Below are positions 24,959 through 32,005 of a DNA stretch of 45,324 nucleotides, piece after piece. The DNA is from Streptomyces mayonensis. Lineage in GTDB: Bacteria > Actinomycetota > Actinomycetes > Streptomycetales > Streptomycetaceae. A model generated the notes under the pieces. The model made no database searches, was not told the DNA's origin, and saw nothing but the letters and a program-made list of their open reading frames with translations. Location: contig NZ_JACBYP010000065.1 of assembly GCF_018982965.1 (NCBI RefSeq), positions 1 through 45,324 of the forward strand. Direction: 5' to 3'. A program made the position numbers and the translations under genes. Numbering within the stretch: the stretch's first letter is position 1; each line of letters opens with the position of its first letter.

Positions 24959-24990
24959 GCGGCCCGGCTCACGATCGTGAGCCGGGCCGC
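24959..24990 (+). terminator. 32-bp perfect palindrome, terminator after tRNA-Val
   Basis: Positions 24959-24974 are exactly complementary to 24975-24990 (core CACGATCGTG). It starts 12 bp past the tRNA end. Confidence 0.85.
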
Positions 24991-25581
24991 TGTGGTGTGC
25001 GGGTGCGTCCGGGATGCCGTGCCGGCCGGTGCCTTGTGCCGGCAAGCGCTTGCTCGAAACGATTCACCCACCGCGGGACCCGGTGCCACGACCACCGCCC
25101 GCAGCGGCGGCAACGGCTCGGAGAACCGCACGGTGACGATCCGTTACTCCCGGTGTGATGCCGGGGACCGGGCCGAGCGCGTCAATCAAGAGCATCGCGC
25201 TCTCGGGGAGAAGTGCCCGAAGGTCGCAATCAAGGCCGACTTTCAGCCGTACGTGCGACGGACGTCTTCGCCCGACGGACGTCTTCCGGAATGCGATTGG
25301 ATTCCTCCGTACATACGACACATTCGACGCGAAGAAAGTGCTGACCGATCTCGCCTGGAGAAGTCGGGCGAGACAGGCGGCGAACTCCCCGTGGTCGGAG
25401 CGGACCACGACGGCCGGCCCGTCGACGAGGGCCTCGGGTTCGAACCGACGGGATACACCGACGGGATACACCGACGGGATACGGGGAGCAGACGGCGGCC
25501 GCGGCCGCGAACCTCCCACTCCCGGGGGACAGATGACGCCGGCCGACATGTGCCGGGCGCCGGCCCGGGCACACTGCGGAG
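24991..25581. other. 591-nt low-G+C pocket with short tandem repeats
   Basis: Positions about 25160-25370 look nearer 60% G+C, well below the surroundings. Repeats: CGACGGACGTCTTC at 25256-25269 and 25273-25286, and three 13-nt units CCGACGGGATACA at 25445-25482. A minus-strand frame around 25430-25100 reads like coding sequence (for example GPAVVVRSDHGEFAACLARLL) but has no plausible start, so it may be a decayed gene. I do not recognise it. Confidence 0.45.
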
Positions 25582-26040
25582 GTGGACTGGAACCATTACC
25601 GCTTCCGCAGCCTGTGGCAGCTGCCCGCACCCGCCCCGGACGTCTACCGGGCACTGGAACGGATCGAGGACTACCCCCGTTGGTGGCCGCAGGTGCGCGA
25701 GGTCACCCGGCTCGACGACACCAGCGGACTCCTCCGGTTCCGGTCCCTCCTCCCGTACGGCCTGACCGCGACGCTCCGGGAGGGCCGCCGGGACCCCGTG
25801 GCCGGGGTGCTGGAGGTCGAGATGAGCGGTGACATGGAGGGCTGGGCCCGCTGGACCGTGGTCCCGCGAGGCTCCGGCACACTGGCCCGCTACGACCAGG
25901 AGGTCGAGGTGCACAAGCCGCTGCTGCGCCGCCTCGCCGTACCGGGCCGGCCCCTCTTCAGGGCCAACCACCGGCTGATGATGCGGGCGGGGCGGCGGGG
26001 CCTGGCCGAGCACCTCACGGGCGGTCCCCGAGCGGTTTGA
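25582..26040 (+). CDS. SRPBCC (START-like) superfamily protein, polyketide cyclase/dehydrase type
   Basis: A 152-residue helix-grip protein expected to bind a hydrophobic ligand. Typical features are the opening YRFRSLWQLPAPAPDVYRAL, the ERIEDYPRWWPQVREV helix, alternating beta strands, and a long basic C-terminal helix (RANHRLMMRAGRRGLAEHL). GTG 25582 lies right behind GCGGAGG, which is close for a ribosome site, so the start could be slightly different. Its stop overlaps the -35 of the second tRNA-Val gene. Ligand and role unknown; no partner genes nearby. Confidence 0.75.
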   Translation: MDWNHYRFRSLWQLPAPAPDVYRALERIEDYPRWWPQVREVTRLDDTSGLLRFRSLLPYGLTATLREGRRDPVAGVLEVEMSGDMEGWARWTVVPRGSGTLARYDQEVEVHKPLLRRLAVPGRPLFRANHRLMMRAGRRGLAEHLTGGPRAV

Positions 26041-26066
26041 TGGAAACGCGCGGCGCCCTGTATGGT
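26037..26066 (+). promoter_or_regulatory. Promoter of tRNA-Val (CAC) copy 2
   Basis: TTGATG (26037-26042) and TATGGT (26061-26066), 18 nt apart, fit a HrdB-type promoter; the tRNA begins 14 nt later. The -35 overlaps the stop codon of the SRPBCC gene. Confidence 0.55.
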
Positions 26067-26079
26067 TCAGTGCGTTCCC

Positions 26080-26151
26080 GGGCGATTAGCTCAGTGGGAG
26101 AGCGCTTCGTTCACACCGAAGAGGTCACTGGTTCGAACCCAGTATCGCCCA
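26080..26151 (+). tRNA. tRNA-Val (CAC), copy 2
   Basis: Identical to the gene at 24876-24947, including anticodon CAC and acceptor GGGCGAT/ATCGCCC. CCA is not encoded. Confidence 0.96.
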
Positions 26152-26159
26152 CTCGGGAA

Positions 26160-26189
26160 AGGCCGGTCCGCCGCAAGACGGACCGGCCT
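26160..26189. terminator. Stem-loop after tRNA-Val copy 2
   Basis: AGGCCGGTCCG (26160-26170) pairs perfectly with CGGACCGGCCT (26179-26189). It lies 9 bp past the tRNA and faces the 3' end of the leftward exonuclease gene, so it may be bidirectional. Confidence 0.75.
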
Positions 26190-26208
26190 CTTCATGTCCT
26201 CCATGTGC

Positions 26209-26934
26209 TCAGGCCACCGCCGGCAGGTCCGGCCGCAACGGCCAGGCCGGGTCCACCGTTTCCTCCGGGCCGTTCAGTGCGAACCAGGCCTGCGGGCCCC
26301 GCGCCTGCCCCGCATGCCACACCGCCTGGAGCGTGTGCAGTTCGGCGGGGGAGAGTCGCTCCAACCGCGCCGAGAACCGGCGCCCGAGCGCCCGTACGAC
26401 CTCCAGCGCGGCCTGTGCGTCGGCCGCGGCGCCGTGCGCGTCCGCCGGCTCCACCCCGTAGTGCGTGCACAGGTCGGTGAGGGCGCGGCGGCCCTTGCGG
26501 TAGCGGTCCAGTCGCGTGTCGAGCACATACGGGTCCAGCACGTGCAACGACGTCCGCTCCAGCCAGCGGCCGAACGACGAGGCGCGGTGCCGGCGCAACT
26601 CGCGGTCCAGCAGGGTGAGATCGAAGGGCGCGTTCATCACCACGAGCGGGCGCCCGGCGCGCGCCTGCTCGGCCAGTGCCTCGGCCAACTCGTACATCAC
26701 CGGCGCGGGCCAGCGCCCGTGGCGCTGTACGTGCTCCTCGGTCAGCCCGTGCACCGCGGTCGCCGCCGGCGGCACCGGCACCCCCGGATTCACCAGCCAC
26801 CGCGTCGTACGAGGCCGCAGCCCCGACGCGTCCTGGACGACGAGGGCCGCCGACACGATCCGGTCGGTCTCGACGTCCCCACCCGTGGTCTCCGTGTCGA
26901 AGGCGGCCAGCGGCCCCTCGAACCAGCTCGTCAT
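26209..26934 (-). CDS. DnaQ-like 3'-5' exonuclease (DEDDh family)
   Basis: A 241-residue exonuclease. Exo I is FDTETTG (D12 and E14), Exo II is the Asp in MNAPFDLTLLDREL, and Exo III is HGAAADAQAALEVV with the His and Asp of the DEDDh subtype. This resembles the proofreading epsilon subunit or stand-alone RNase T/oligoribonuclease-like enzymes; the lack of a polymerase-binding tail I can recognise favours a stand-alone nuclease. The ATG at 26934 is chosen because the family N-terminus starts there and GAGGAG lies about 12 nt upstream. The frame stays open to 27201 over low-complexity sequence. Confidence 0.85.
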   Translation of the reverse strand: MTSWFEGPLAAFDTETTGGDVETDRIVSAALVVQDASGLRPRTTRWLVNPGVPVPPAATAVHGLTEEHVQRHGRWPAPVMYELAEALAEQARAGRPLVVMNAPFDLTLLDRELRRHRASSFGRWLERTSLHVLDPYVLDTRLDRYRKGRRALTDLCTHYGVEPADAHGAAADAQAALEVVRALGRRFSARLERLSPAELHTLQAVWHAGQARGPQAWFALNGPEETVDPAWPLRPDLPAVA

Positions 26935-27319
26935 AGGGCACTCAACTCCTCGTCCGCACACGGCAGCTGACGCGCCGCCCACTGCCCCGGTCCGGTGATA
27001 CCCGGGCTGTTTGCGACGTACGCCGGAATGACCCGACTGCGATGCCGTTCTTTGCGGTTCGCAGACCCCCTGATTGCGGTTCGCGGACCTCTGGCCGGGA
27101 CGGGACGAATCCCCACGGCCGGACGACGCATCGACGTGCCGGTACGGACCACACCCCCCACGGAGGGCTGACGAGGACGGACGGAAGGGAACGGGAGGCA
27201 ACCGGCAGGGAGGGGCCCCGGAAACTGGTTTCGCGGTGGGAGGGGTCGGGTCGGTACGATCGGCTCATGCGTGCGCTCCGGTATGGCGCCGCAGCCCCAC
27301 CTTCAGTCAGGAGAGACCG
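26935..27319. other. 385-nt divergent region before thrS, with a direct repeat
   Basis: A 16-bp direct repeat, TTGCGGTTCGCRGACC, occurs at 27052-27067 and 27074-27089, 22 bp apart (about two helical turns), with one mismatch. No gene and no T-box-like element was seen. The ribosome site CAGGAGAG (27308-27315) serves thrS. Confidence 0.45.
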
Positions 27320-29299
27320 GTGTCAGACGTCCGTGTGATCATCCAACGCGATTCCGAGCGGGAAGAACGCGTGGTGACGACGGGCACTACGGCCGCCGAG
27401 CTCTTCGCCGGCGAGCGCTCGGTCATCGCCGCCCGCGTGGCCGGCGAGCTGAAGGACCTCGCGTACGAGGTCCGGGACGGCGAGACCGTCGAAGGCGTCG
27501 AGATCTCCTCCGAGGACGGTCTGAACATCCTGCGCCACTCCACCGCGCACGTGATGGCGCAGGCCGTGCAGGAGCTGTTTCCCGAGGCGAAGCTGGGCAT
27601 CGGCCCGCCCATCCGGGACGGCTTCTACTACGACTTCGATGTCAAGGAGCCCTTCACTCCCGAGGACCTCAAGCGTGTCGAGAAGCGGATGCAGGAGATC
27701 CAGAAGCGCGGACAGCGCTTCTCGCGCCGCGTGACCAGTGACGACGCCGCTCGAGAGGAGCTCGCCGACGAGCCGTACAAGCTCGAGCTGATCGGCCTCA
27801 AGGGCAACGCCGCACAGGCTGCCGACGGCGCCGACGCGGAGGTGGGCAGCGGTGAGCTGACCATCTACGACAACCTCGACGCCAAGACGGGCGAGCTGTG
27901 TTGGAAGGACTTGTGCCGTGGTCCTCACCTGCCGACCACGCGCAACATTCCGGCCTTCAAACTGATGCGCTCGGCCGCTGCCTACTGGCGCGGCAGCGAG
28001 AAGAACCCGCAGCTCCAGCGGATCTACGGCACCGCCTGGCCGTCCAAGGACGAGCTGAAGGCCCACTTGGACTTCCTGGCCGAGGCGGAGAAGCGGGACC
28101 ACCGCAAGCTCGGTTCGGAACTGGACCTGTTCTCCTTCCCCGACGAGCTGGGCCCCGGTCTCGCGGTGTTTCACCCCAAGGGGGGTGTCATCCGCAAGGT
28201 CATGGAGGACTACTCGCGCCGTCGGCACGAGGTCTCCGGCTACGAGTTCGTGAACACCCCGCACATCTCGAAGGAGCACCTCTTCGAGATCTCCGGGCAC
28301 CTGCCGCACTACGCGGAGGGCATGTTCCCGCCCATCCAGTTCGACGAGCAGAACTATCGCCTCAAGGCGATGAACTGCCCGATGCACAACCTGGTCTTCA
28401 AGTCGCGTGGCCGTTCCTACCGCGAGCTGCCGCTCAGGTTGTTCGAGTTCGGGACCGTCTACCGCTACGAGAAGTCCGGCGTCGTGCACGGTCTGACTCG
28501 CTCGCGCGGCTTCACTCAGGACGACTCTCACATCTACTGCACCAAGGAGCAGATGCCCCAGGAGCTGGACACGCTCCTGACCTTCGTCCTCGATCTGCTG
28601 CGGGACTACGGCCTGAACGAGTTCGAGCTGGAGCTGTCCACCCGCGACGACTCCGACAAGTTCATCGGCTCCGACGAGGACTGGGTCGAGGCCACGGAGG
28701 CGCTGCGCCAAGCCGCCGAGAAGCAGAACCTGCCGCTGGTTCCGGACCCGGGCGGCGCTGCGTACTACGGCCCGAAGATTTCCGTTCAGGCACGCGACGC
28801 CATCGGCCGGTCCTGGCAGATGTCGACGGTCCAGGTCGACTTCAACCAGCCCAAGCGGTTCGGTCTCGAGTACACCGCCGCCGACGGCTCCCGCCAGCAG
28901 CCCGTCATGATCCACCGGGCATTGTTCGGCTCCATCGAGCGATTCTTCGGTGTGCTGCTTGAGCACTACGCGGGAGCCTTCCCGGCGTGGCTCGCCCCGG
29001 TCCAGGCGGTAGGCATCCCGGTGGGGGACGCGCACGTGCAGTACCTGGAGGAGTTCGCGGCGGAGGCGCGGCGCAAGGGGCTGCGTGTCGACGTGGACTC
29101 CTCCTCGGACCGGATGCAGAAGAAGATCCGCACCCAGCAGAAGCAGAAGGTCCCGTTCATGATCATCGTCGGTGATGAGGACATGCACGGGGGCACGGTG
29201 TCGTTCCGGTACCGCGATGGGTCTCAGGAAAATGGCATCCCCCGTGACCAGGCGCTGGCCAAGATCGTTGATGTGGTGGAGCGCCGCGTCCAGGTGTGA
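27320..29299 (+). CDS. thrS: Threonine-tRNA ligase
   Basis: A 659-residue class II synthetase. It has an N-terminal TGS domain (about 1-65) and an editing domain with HSTAHVMAQA at residues 73-77 onward and the Cys of WKDLCRGPHL near 198. The catalytic core follows: zinc Cys in MNCPMHN, motif 2 RYEKSGVVHGLTRSRGFTQDD near 385-405, motif 3 ALFGSIERFFGVLLEHYAGAFP near 535. The C-terminal anticodon-binding domain ends near VVERRVQV. All zinc ligands (Cys, His, His) appear present. The GTG at 27320 has CAGGAGAG 5 nt upstream; the frame is open to 27074 without homology. The CRISPR-like repeats begin one base after its stop codon. Confidence 0.97.
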   Translation: MSDVRVIIQRDSEREERVVTTGTTAAELFAGERSVIAARVAGELKDLAYEVRDGETVEGVEISSEDGLNILRHSTAHVMAQAVQELFPEAKLGIGPPIRDGFYYDFDVKEPFTPEDLKRVEKRMQEIQKRGQRFSRRVTSDDAAREELADEPYKLELIGLKGNAAQAADGADAEVGSGELTIYDNLDAKTGELCWKDLCRGPHLPTTRNIPAFKLMRSAAAYWRGSEKNPQLQRIYGTAWPSKDELKAHLDFLAEAEKRDHRKLGSELDLFSFPDELGPGLAVFHPKGGVIRKVMEDYSRRRHEVSGYEFVNTPHISKEHLFEISGHLPHYAEGMFPPIQFDEQNYRLKAMNCPMHNLVFKSRGRSYRELPLRLFEFGTVYRYEKSGVVHGLTRSRGFTQDDSHIYCTKEQMPQELDTLLTFVLDLLRDYGLNEFELELSTRDDSDKFIGSDEDWVEATEALRQAAEKQNLPLVPDPGGAAYYGPKISVQARDAIGRSWQMSTVQVDFNQPKRFGLEYTAADGSRQQPVMIHRALFGSIERFFGVLLEHYAGAFPAWLAPVQAVGIPVGDAHVQYLEEFAAEARRKGLRVDVDSSSDRMQKKIRTQQKQKVPFMIIVGDEDMHGGTVSFRYRDGSQENGIPRDQALAKIVDVVERRVQV

Positions 29300-29300
29300 A

Positions 29301-29390
29301 GCGGTCCCCGCCGGTGCGGGGATGGTCCGTCGTAGCGCTCATCCTCGTGGCGTCGCCGCGATTGTTCCCCGCACACGCGGGGATCGGCCC
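29301..29390 (+). CRISPR. Two degenerate type I-E-like CRISPR repeats around one 32-nt spacer
   Basis: Repeat 1 is 29301-29329, the spacer 29330-29361, repeat 2 29362-29390. Both repeats carry the I-E signature TCCCCGC, 4 nt, GCGGGGAT; 19 of 29 positions agree. The 61-nt period is exactly 29 + 32. Stray translations of both strands give the VPRTRGDRP and IPACAG type peptides typical of I-E repeats. No leader and no cas genes are in the window. With only two repeats this is either a decayed array or isolated CRISPR-like repeats. Confidence 0.55.
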
Positions 29391-29413
29391 CCGGTTAAGA
29401 TCCGGGGGCCTTT
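29386..29413 (+). terminator. Intrinsic terminator overlapping CRISPR-like repeat 2
   Basis: GGCCCCCGG (29386-29394) pairs with CCGGGGGCC (29402-29410), followed by TTT. It would end thrS transcription and precedes the HIT gene by about 35 bp. Confidence 0.7.
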
Positions 29414-29447
29414 CCACGGGTCGGACGCGACGCCATATGCTGCACGC

Positions 29448-30002
29448 ATGACGAGTGAGCCGGAGCAGCAGCTGGGAGTGGGGACGCCGGACGCGTTCCA
29501 GCGTCTGTGGACGCCCCACCGGATGGCGTACATCCAGGGCGAGAACAAGCCGAGCGGCCCGGGCGCCGACGACGGCTGCCCCTTCTGCTCGATCCCGGCC
29601 AAGTCCGACGAGGACGGGCTCGTCGTCCGGCGCGGGGAGCACGTGTACGCGGTGCTCAATCTGTACCCCTACAACGGCGGCCACCTGATGACGGTCCCGT
29701 ACCGCCACGTCGCCGACTACACCGAGCTGGATGCCGTGGAGACCGCGGAGCTGGCCGAGCTGACCAAGCAGGCGATGACGGCGTTGCGCACCGCCTCCGG
29801 CGCCCACGGCTTCAACATCGGCATGAACCAGGGCTCCGTGGCAGGCGCGGGGATCGCCGCCCACCTGCACCAGCACGTGGTGCCCCGCTGGGGAGGCGAC
29901 ACCAATTTCCTCCCCGTGATCGGCCACACCAGGGTCCTGCCCCAGCTCCTCGGCGACACCCGCAAGATGCTGGCCGACGCCTGGCCGACGCCGGCGTCCT
30001 GA
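29448..30002 (+). CDS. HIT-family protein, probable diadenosine tetraphosphate phosphorylase
   Basis: A 184-residue HIT hydrolase/transferase. The histidine triad is HLHQHVVPRW near residues 139-143. CPFC at 44-47 is a likely half of a zinc site. Other conserved blocks are VLNLYPYNGGHLMTVPYRHV and GFNIGMNQGSVAGAGIAAH. It corresponds in place and size to M. tuberculosis Rv2613c, between thrS and pgsA, which has Ap4A phosphorylase activity; by that relationship it would clear Ap4A made as a by-product of synthetases such as ThrRS. ATG 29448 is the only sensible start. Confidence 0.88.
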   Translation: MTSEPEQQLGVGTPDAFQRLWTPHRMAYIQGENKPSGPGADDGCPFCSIPAKSDEDGLVVRRGEHVYAVLNLYPYNGGHLMTVPYRHVADYTELDAVETAELAELTKQAMTALRTASGAHGFNIGMNQGSVAGAGIAAHLHQHVVPRWGGDTNFLPVIGHTRVLPQLLGDTRKMLADAWPTPAS

Positions 30003-30020
30003 CGCCGGCCGGGCGAAACA

Positions 30021-30090
30021 GCCCGTCCGGCGTTTGAGGACAAGGCCGTCCAGGCCGAAGCGGGGGCCCGGGGGCGCAGCCCCCGGGGAG
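30021..30090. repeat. Dispersed Streptomyces intergenic repeat element with hairpin
   Basis: The sequence CCCGTCCGGCGTTTGAGGAC followed by a spacer and a GC hairpin (CCCGGGGGC 30068-30076, loop GCA, GCCCCCGGG 30080-30088) is a pattern I recognise from many Streptomyces intergenic regions. It lies between convergent genes and can serve as a terminator for the HIT gene. Confidence 0.6.
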
Positions 30091-30128
30091 ACCGGTCACC
30101 CCGGCATCCCCGCCCCACCGCCGGAGGC

Positions 30129-31784
30129 TTACGCGTCGTAGACGTCCGCCTTCTTCGGCGCCGCCTCCTGGACGGCTCCGCTCAGGCCACCCGCGCGGGC
30201 ACCGAACTTCTCCGTGTCCACGCCGTTCTCCTTCAGCACCTTGATCGCGGCGGAGTGCACCGCCCGGAGGACCGGCGTGGCAGCACGCAGCGCGTCGTCG
30301 GCCATGAAGCGGTGCCGCCACGGCCGGTCCGCCCAGGCGTGCCGCAGGCCGAAGGGCTCGGGCAGCGAGAGCTTGCCGCCCAGCCAGTAGAGCAGCGGGG
30401 GATACCAGGTCAGCGGGGCCCGCGCGGTCAGGCGCACCACCTCGTCGGCGTCGACCAGCGGGAGCTTCACCGTGCGGGTCTCCCAGAACTTGACCGACTT
30501 CTGGACCTGCTTCTCCTTGGCGGCGGGCTTGCTGGTGAACAGGCTGTGCACCGGGCCCAGCGCATGCCCGGTGACCTCGATGCGCAGCGTCTCGTGCAGC
30601 ACCGTCACCGTGATCAGCATGGAGATGACCAACTGGCCGTCCCACAGCGTCCACTGCACACCGAGATAGTGCCGGTCGCCCGCGCCGAACTGCTGCTTGT
30701 CGCAGATCTCCTGTATGGCGTGCTGCTTGACCTGGTACTCCTCGACGTCGGTGCCGTCGGGCCGGGAGACCGAGCCGGCGTTCTCACCGATCGGGGTGAC
30801 GACCCAGTGCTTCACGGTGGGCTTGGGGAAGCCGCCGGTGTGCAGAGGGCCGCGCTCCAGCATGCGCAGCCGGTCGTGGACGGCCTTGATGACGTCCCAG
30901 CTGCGGAAGGGGTTGATCTCCCGGTCCGGGTCGACGGGGATCAGCTCCTCCGCGAGCTGCCAGCTGCCCCAGCGGGTGCCCATGCCGAGTATCCCCTTGG
31001 GACCGGCGTAGAAGACGGAGTTGGACTGCTGCTCGGCGCCGAGCCGGGCCAGTGACTGCCGCAGTTCCTCGGCGGCCTTCTCCCCGGGGTTGCTCGGCAC
31101 CGCCTCGGGCACCTTGGCACCGACGCCGGAGCCGGACAGGAGGCCGCTCCAGCGCTCCCTCAGGTCGTGGGCCGTACGCTCGCAGATCCGCTTGGCCCAG
31201 AACCAGCCGATCACCGGAGCGACGACGCAGGCACGCGCGTACCAGGCCCAGAAGCCGCTGAAGGGCATCCTGAGCAGGAAGAGGACGGCGAGGACACCGA
31301 TCCCGAGCAGGAGCGCGGTGGCGAGCGCGCCGGCCCGCTTGTCCTCGCGCCTGGCCATGGTGGTGCGGATCTGGAAGACCAGCAGCCAGATCAGCAGGCC
31401 CGGCAGGAACAGCAGCCCGCAGATCACCATGACGGCACTGAGCCAGTTGTCCCGGTCCCTGCGGATGCGGTGCGCCGCGAGGCTGTGCTCCACGACCACC
31501 TGCGGCTGCGCGCCGAAGGACTGGATCAGCGGGGCCCGGCCGGAACCCAGCATCCGGTCGATGATGGCCCGGGAGAACGCCTCGCCCAGATTGGGCCGGA
31601 ACAGCTTGATCTTGGGTTTGCTCACGGCCGACTTGTGCCATTCGCTGTTGGCCTTGAGTATCTCGTCGGCCTCGCTGTCCCGGTAGGCGGCCGAGGCCAG
31701 CGCGAAGGTGGCCGTCTGGCCGCCGTCGTCCGTCCGCGGCACCTGCGGTCCGAAGAAGTCCGCGTAACCGCCGTCAACGGTCAT
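30129..31784 (-). CDS. Large conserved membrane protein, unknown function
   Basis: A 551-residue protein. A soluble N-terminal part (1-about 110) is followed by three hydrophobic segments, starting with SAVMVICGLLFLPGLLIWLLVF, then ATALLLGIGVLAVLFLL and WAWYARACVVAPVIGWFWA, then a long soluble C-terminal domain of about 330 residues with VFYAGPKGILGMGTRWGSW and LLITVTVLHETLRIEVTGHAL-like strands. No catalytic motif is recognised. The ATG at 31784 has GGGGGCGGG directly upstream; the frame extends to 31847. It is one of two genes inserted into the thrS-pimA block. I do not recognise the family. Confidence 0.75.
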   Translation of the reverse strand: MTVDGGYADFFGPQVPRTDDGGQTATFALASAAYRDSEADEILKANSEWHKSAVSKPKIKLFRPNLGEAFSRAIIDRMLGSGRAPLIQSFGAQPQVVVEHSLAAHRIRRDRDNWLSAVMVICGLLFLPGLLIWLLVFQIRTTMARREDKRAGALATALLLGIGVLAVLFLLRMPFSGFWAWYARACVVAPVIGWFWAKRICERTAHDLRERWSGLLSGSGVGAKVPEAVPSNPGEKAAEELRQSLARLGAEQQSNSVFYAGPKGILGMGTRWGSWQLAEELIPVDPDREINPFRSWDVIKAVHDRLRMLERGPLHTGGFPKPTVKHWVVTPIGENAGSVSRPDGTDVEEYQVKQHAIQEICDKQQFGAGDRHYLGVQWTLWDGQLVISMLITVTVLHETLRIEVTGHALGPVHSLFTSKPAAKEKQVQKSVKFWETRTVKLPLVDADEVVRLTARAPLTWYPPLLYWLGGKLSLPEPFGLRHAWADRPWRHRFMADDALRAATPVLRAVHSAAIKVLKENGVDTEKFGARAGGLSGAVQEAAPKKADVYDA

Positions 31785-32005
31785 TCCCGCCCCCGATCGC
31801 CACCACTGTCGCTCCTGCGGCCTTCCCGACTTCCCTGCCCCGCACACCTGTTGATCTGGTCATCAGCGTATCGGCCGGCGGCGGCATGCGTCACGGGACA
31901 CCGAAAGGCGCCGCCGTGCGCGGGGCCGTCCGCCGGGTGCGCCGTCGTGCGCCGGGTGGCGGCCACGGCGGCGCACGGGGAGGCGCCACTTCCGGTGCGG
32001 GGCCG

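Noticed and set aside
24890..25765. Open frame running out of tRNA-Val(CAC) copy 1 across the pocket
   Set aside because: It reads through the tRNA and a 32-bp palindrome; composition is not coding-like. The same kind of frame occurs at the second tRNA copy.
24873..26152. Integrated mobile element between the two tRNA-Val(CAC) genes
   Set aside because: No integrase, excisionase or transposase in the interval; kept only as a finding on the repeats.
26935..27319. T-box riboswitch for thrS
   Set aside because: No T-box sequence or antiterminator pattern seen.
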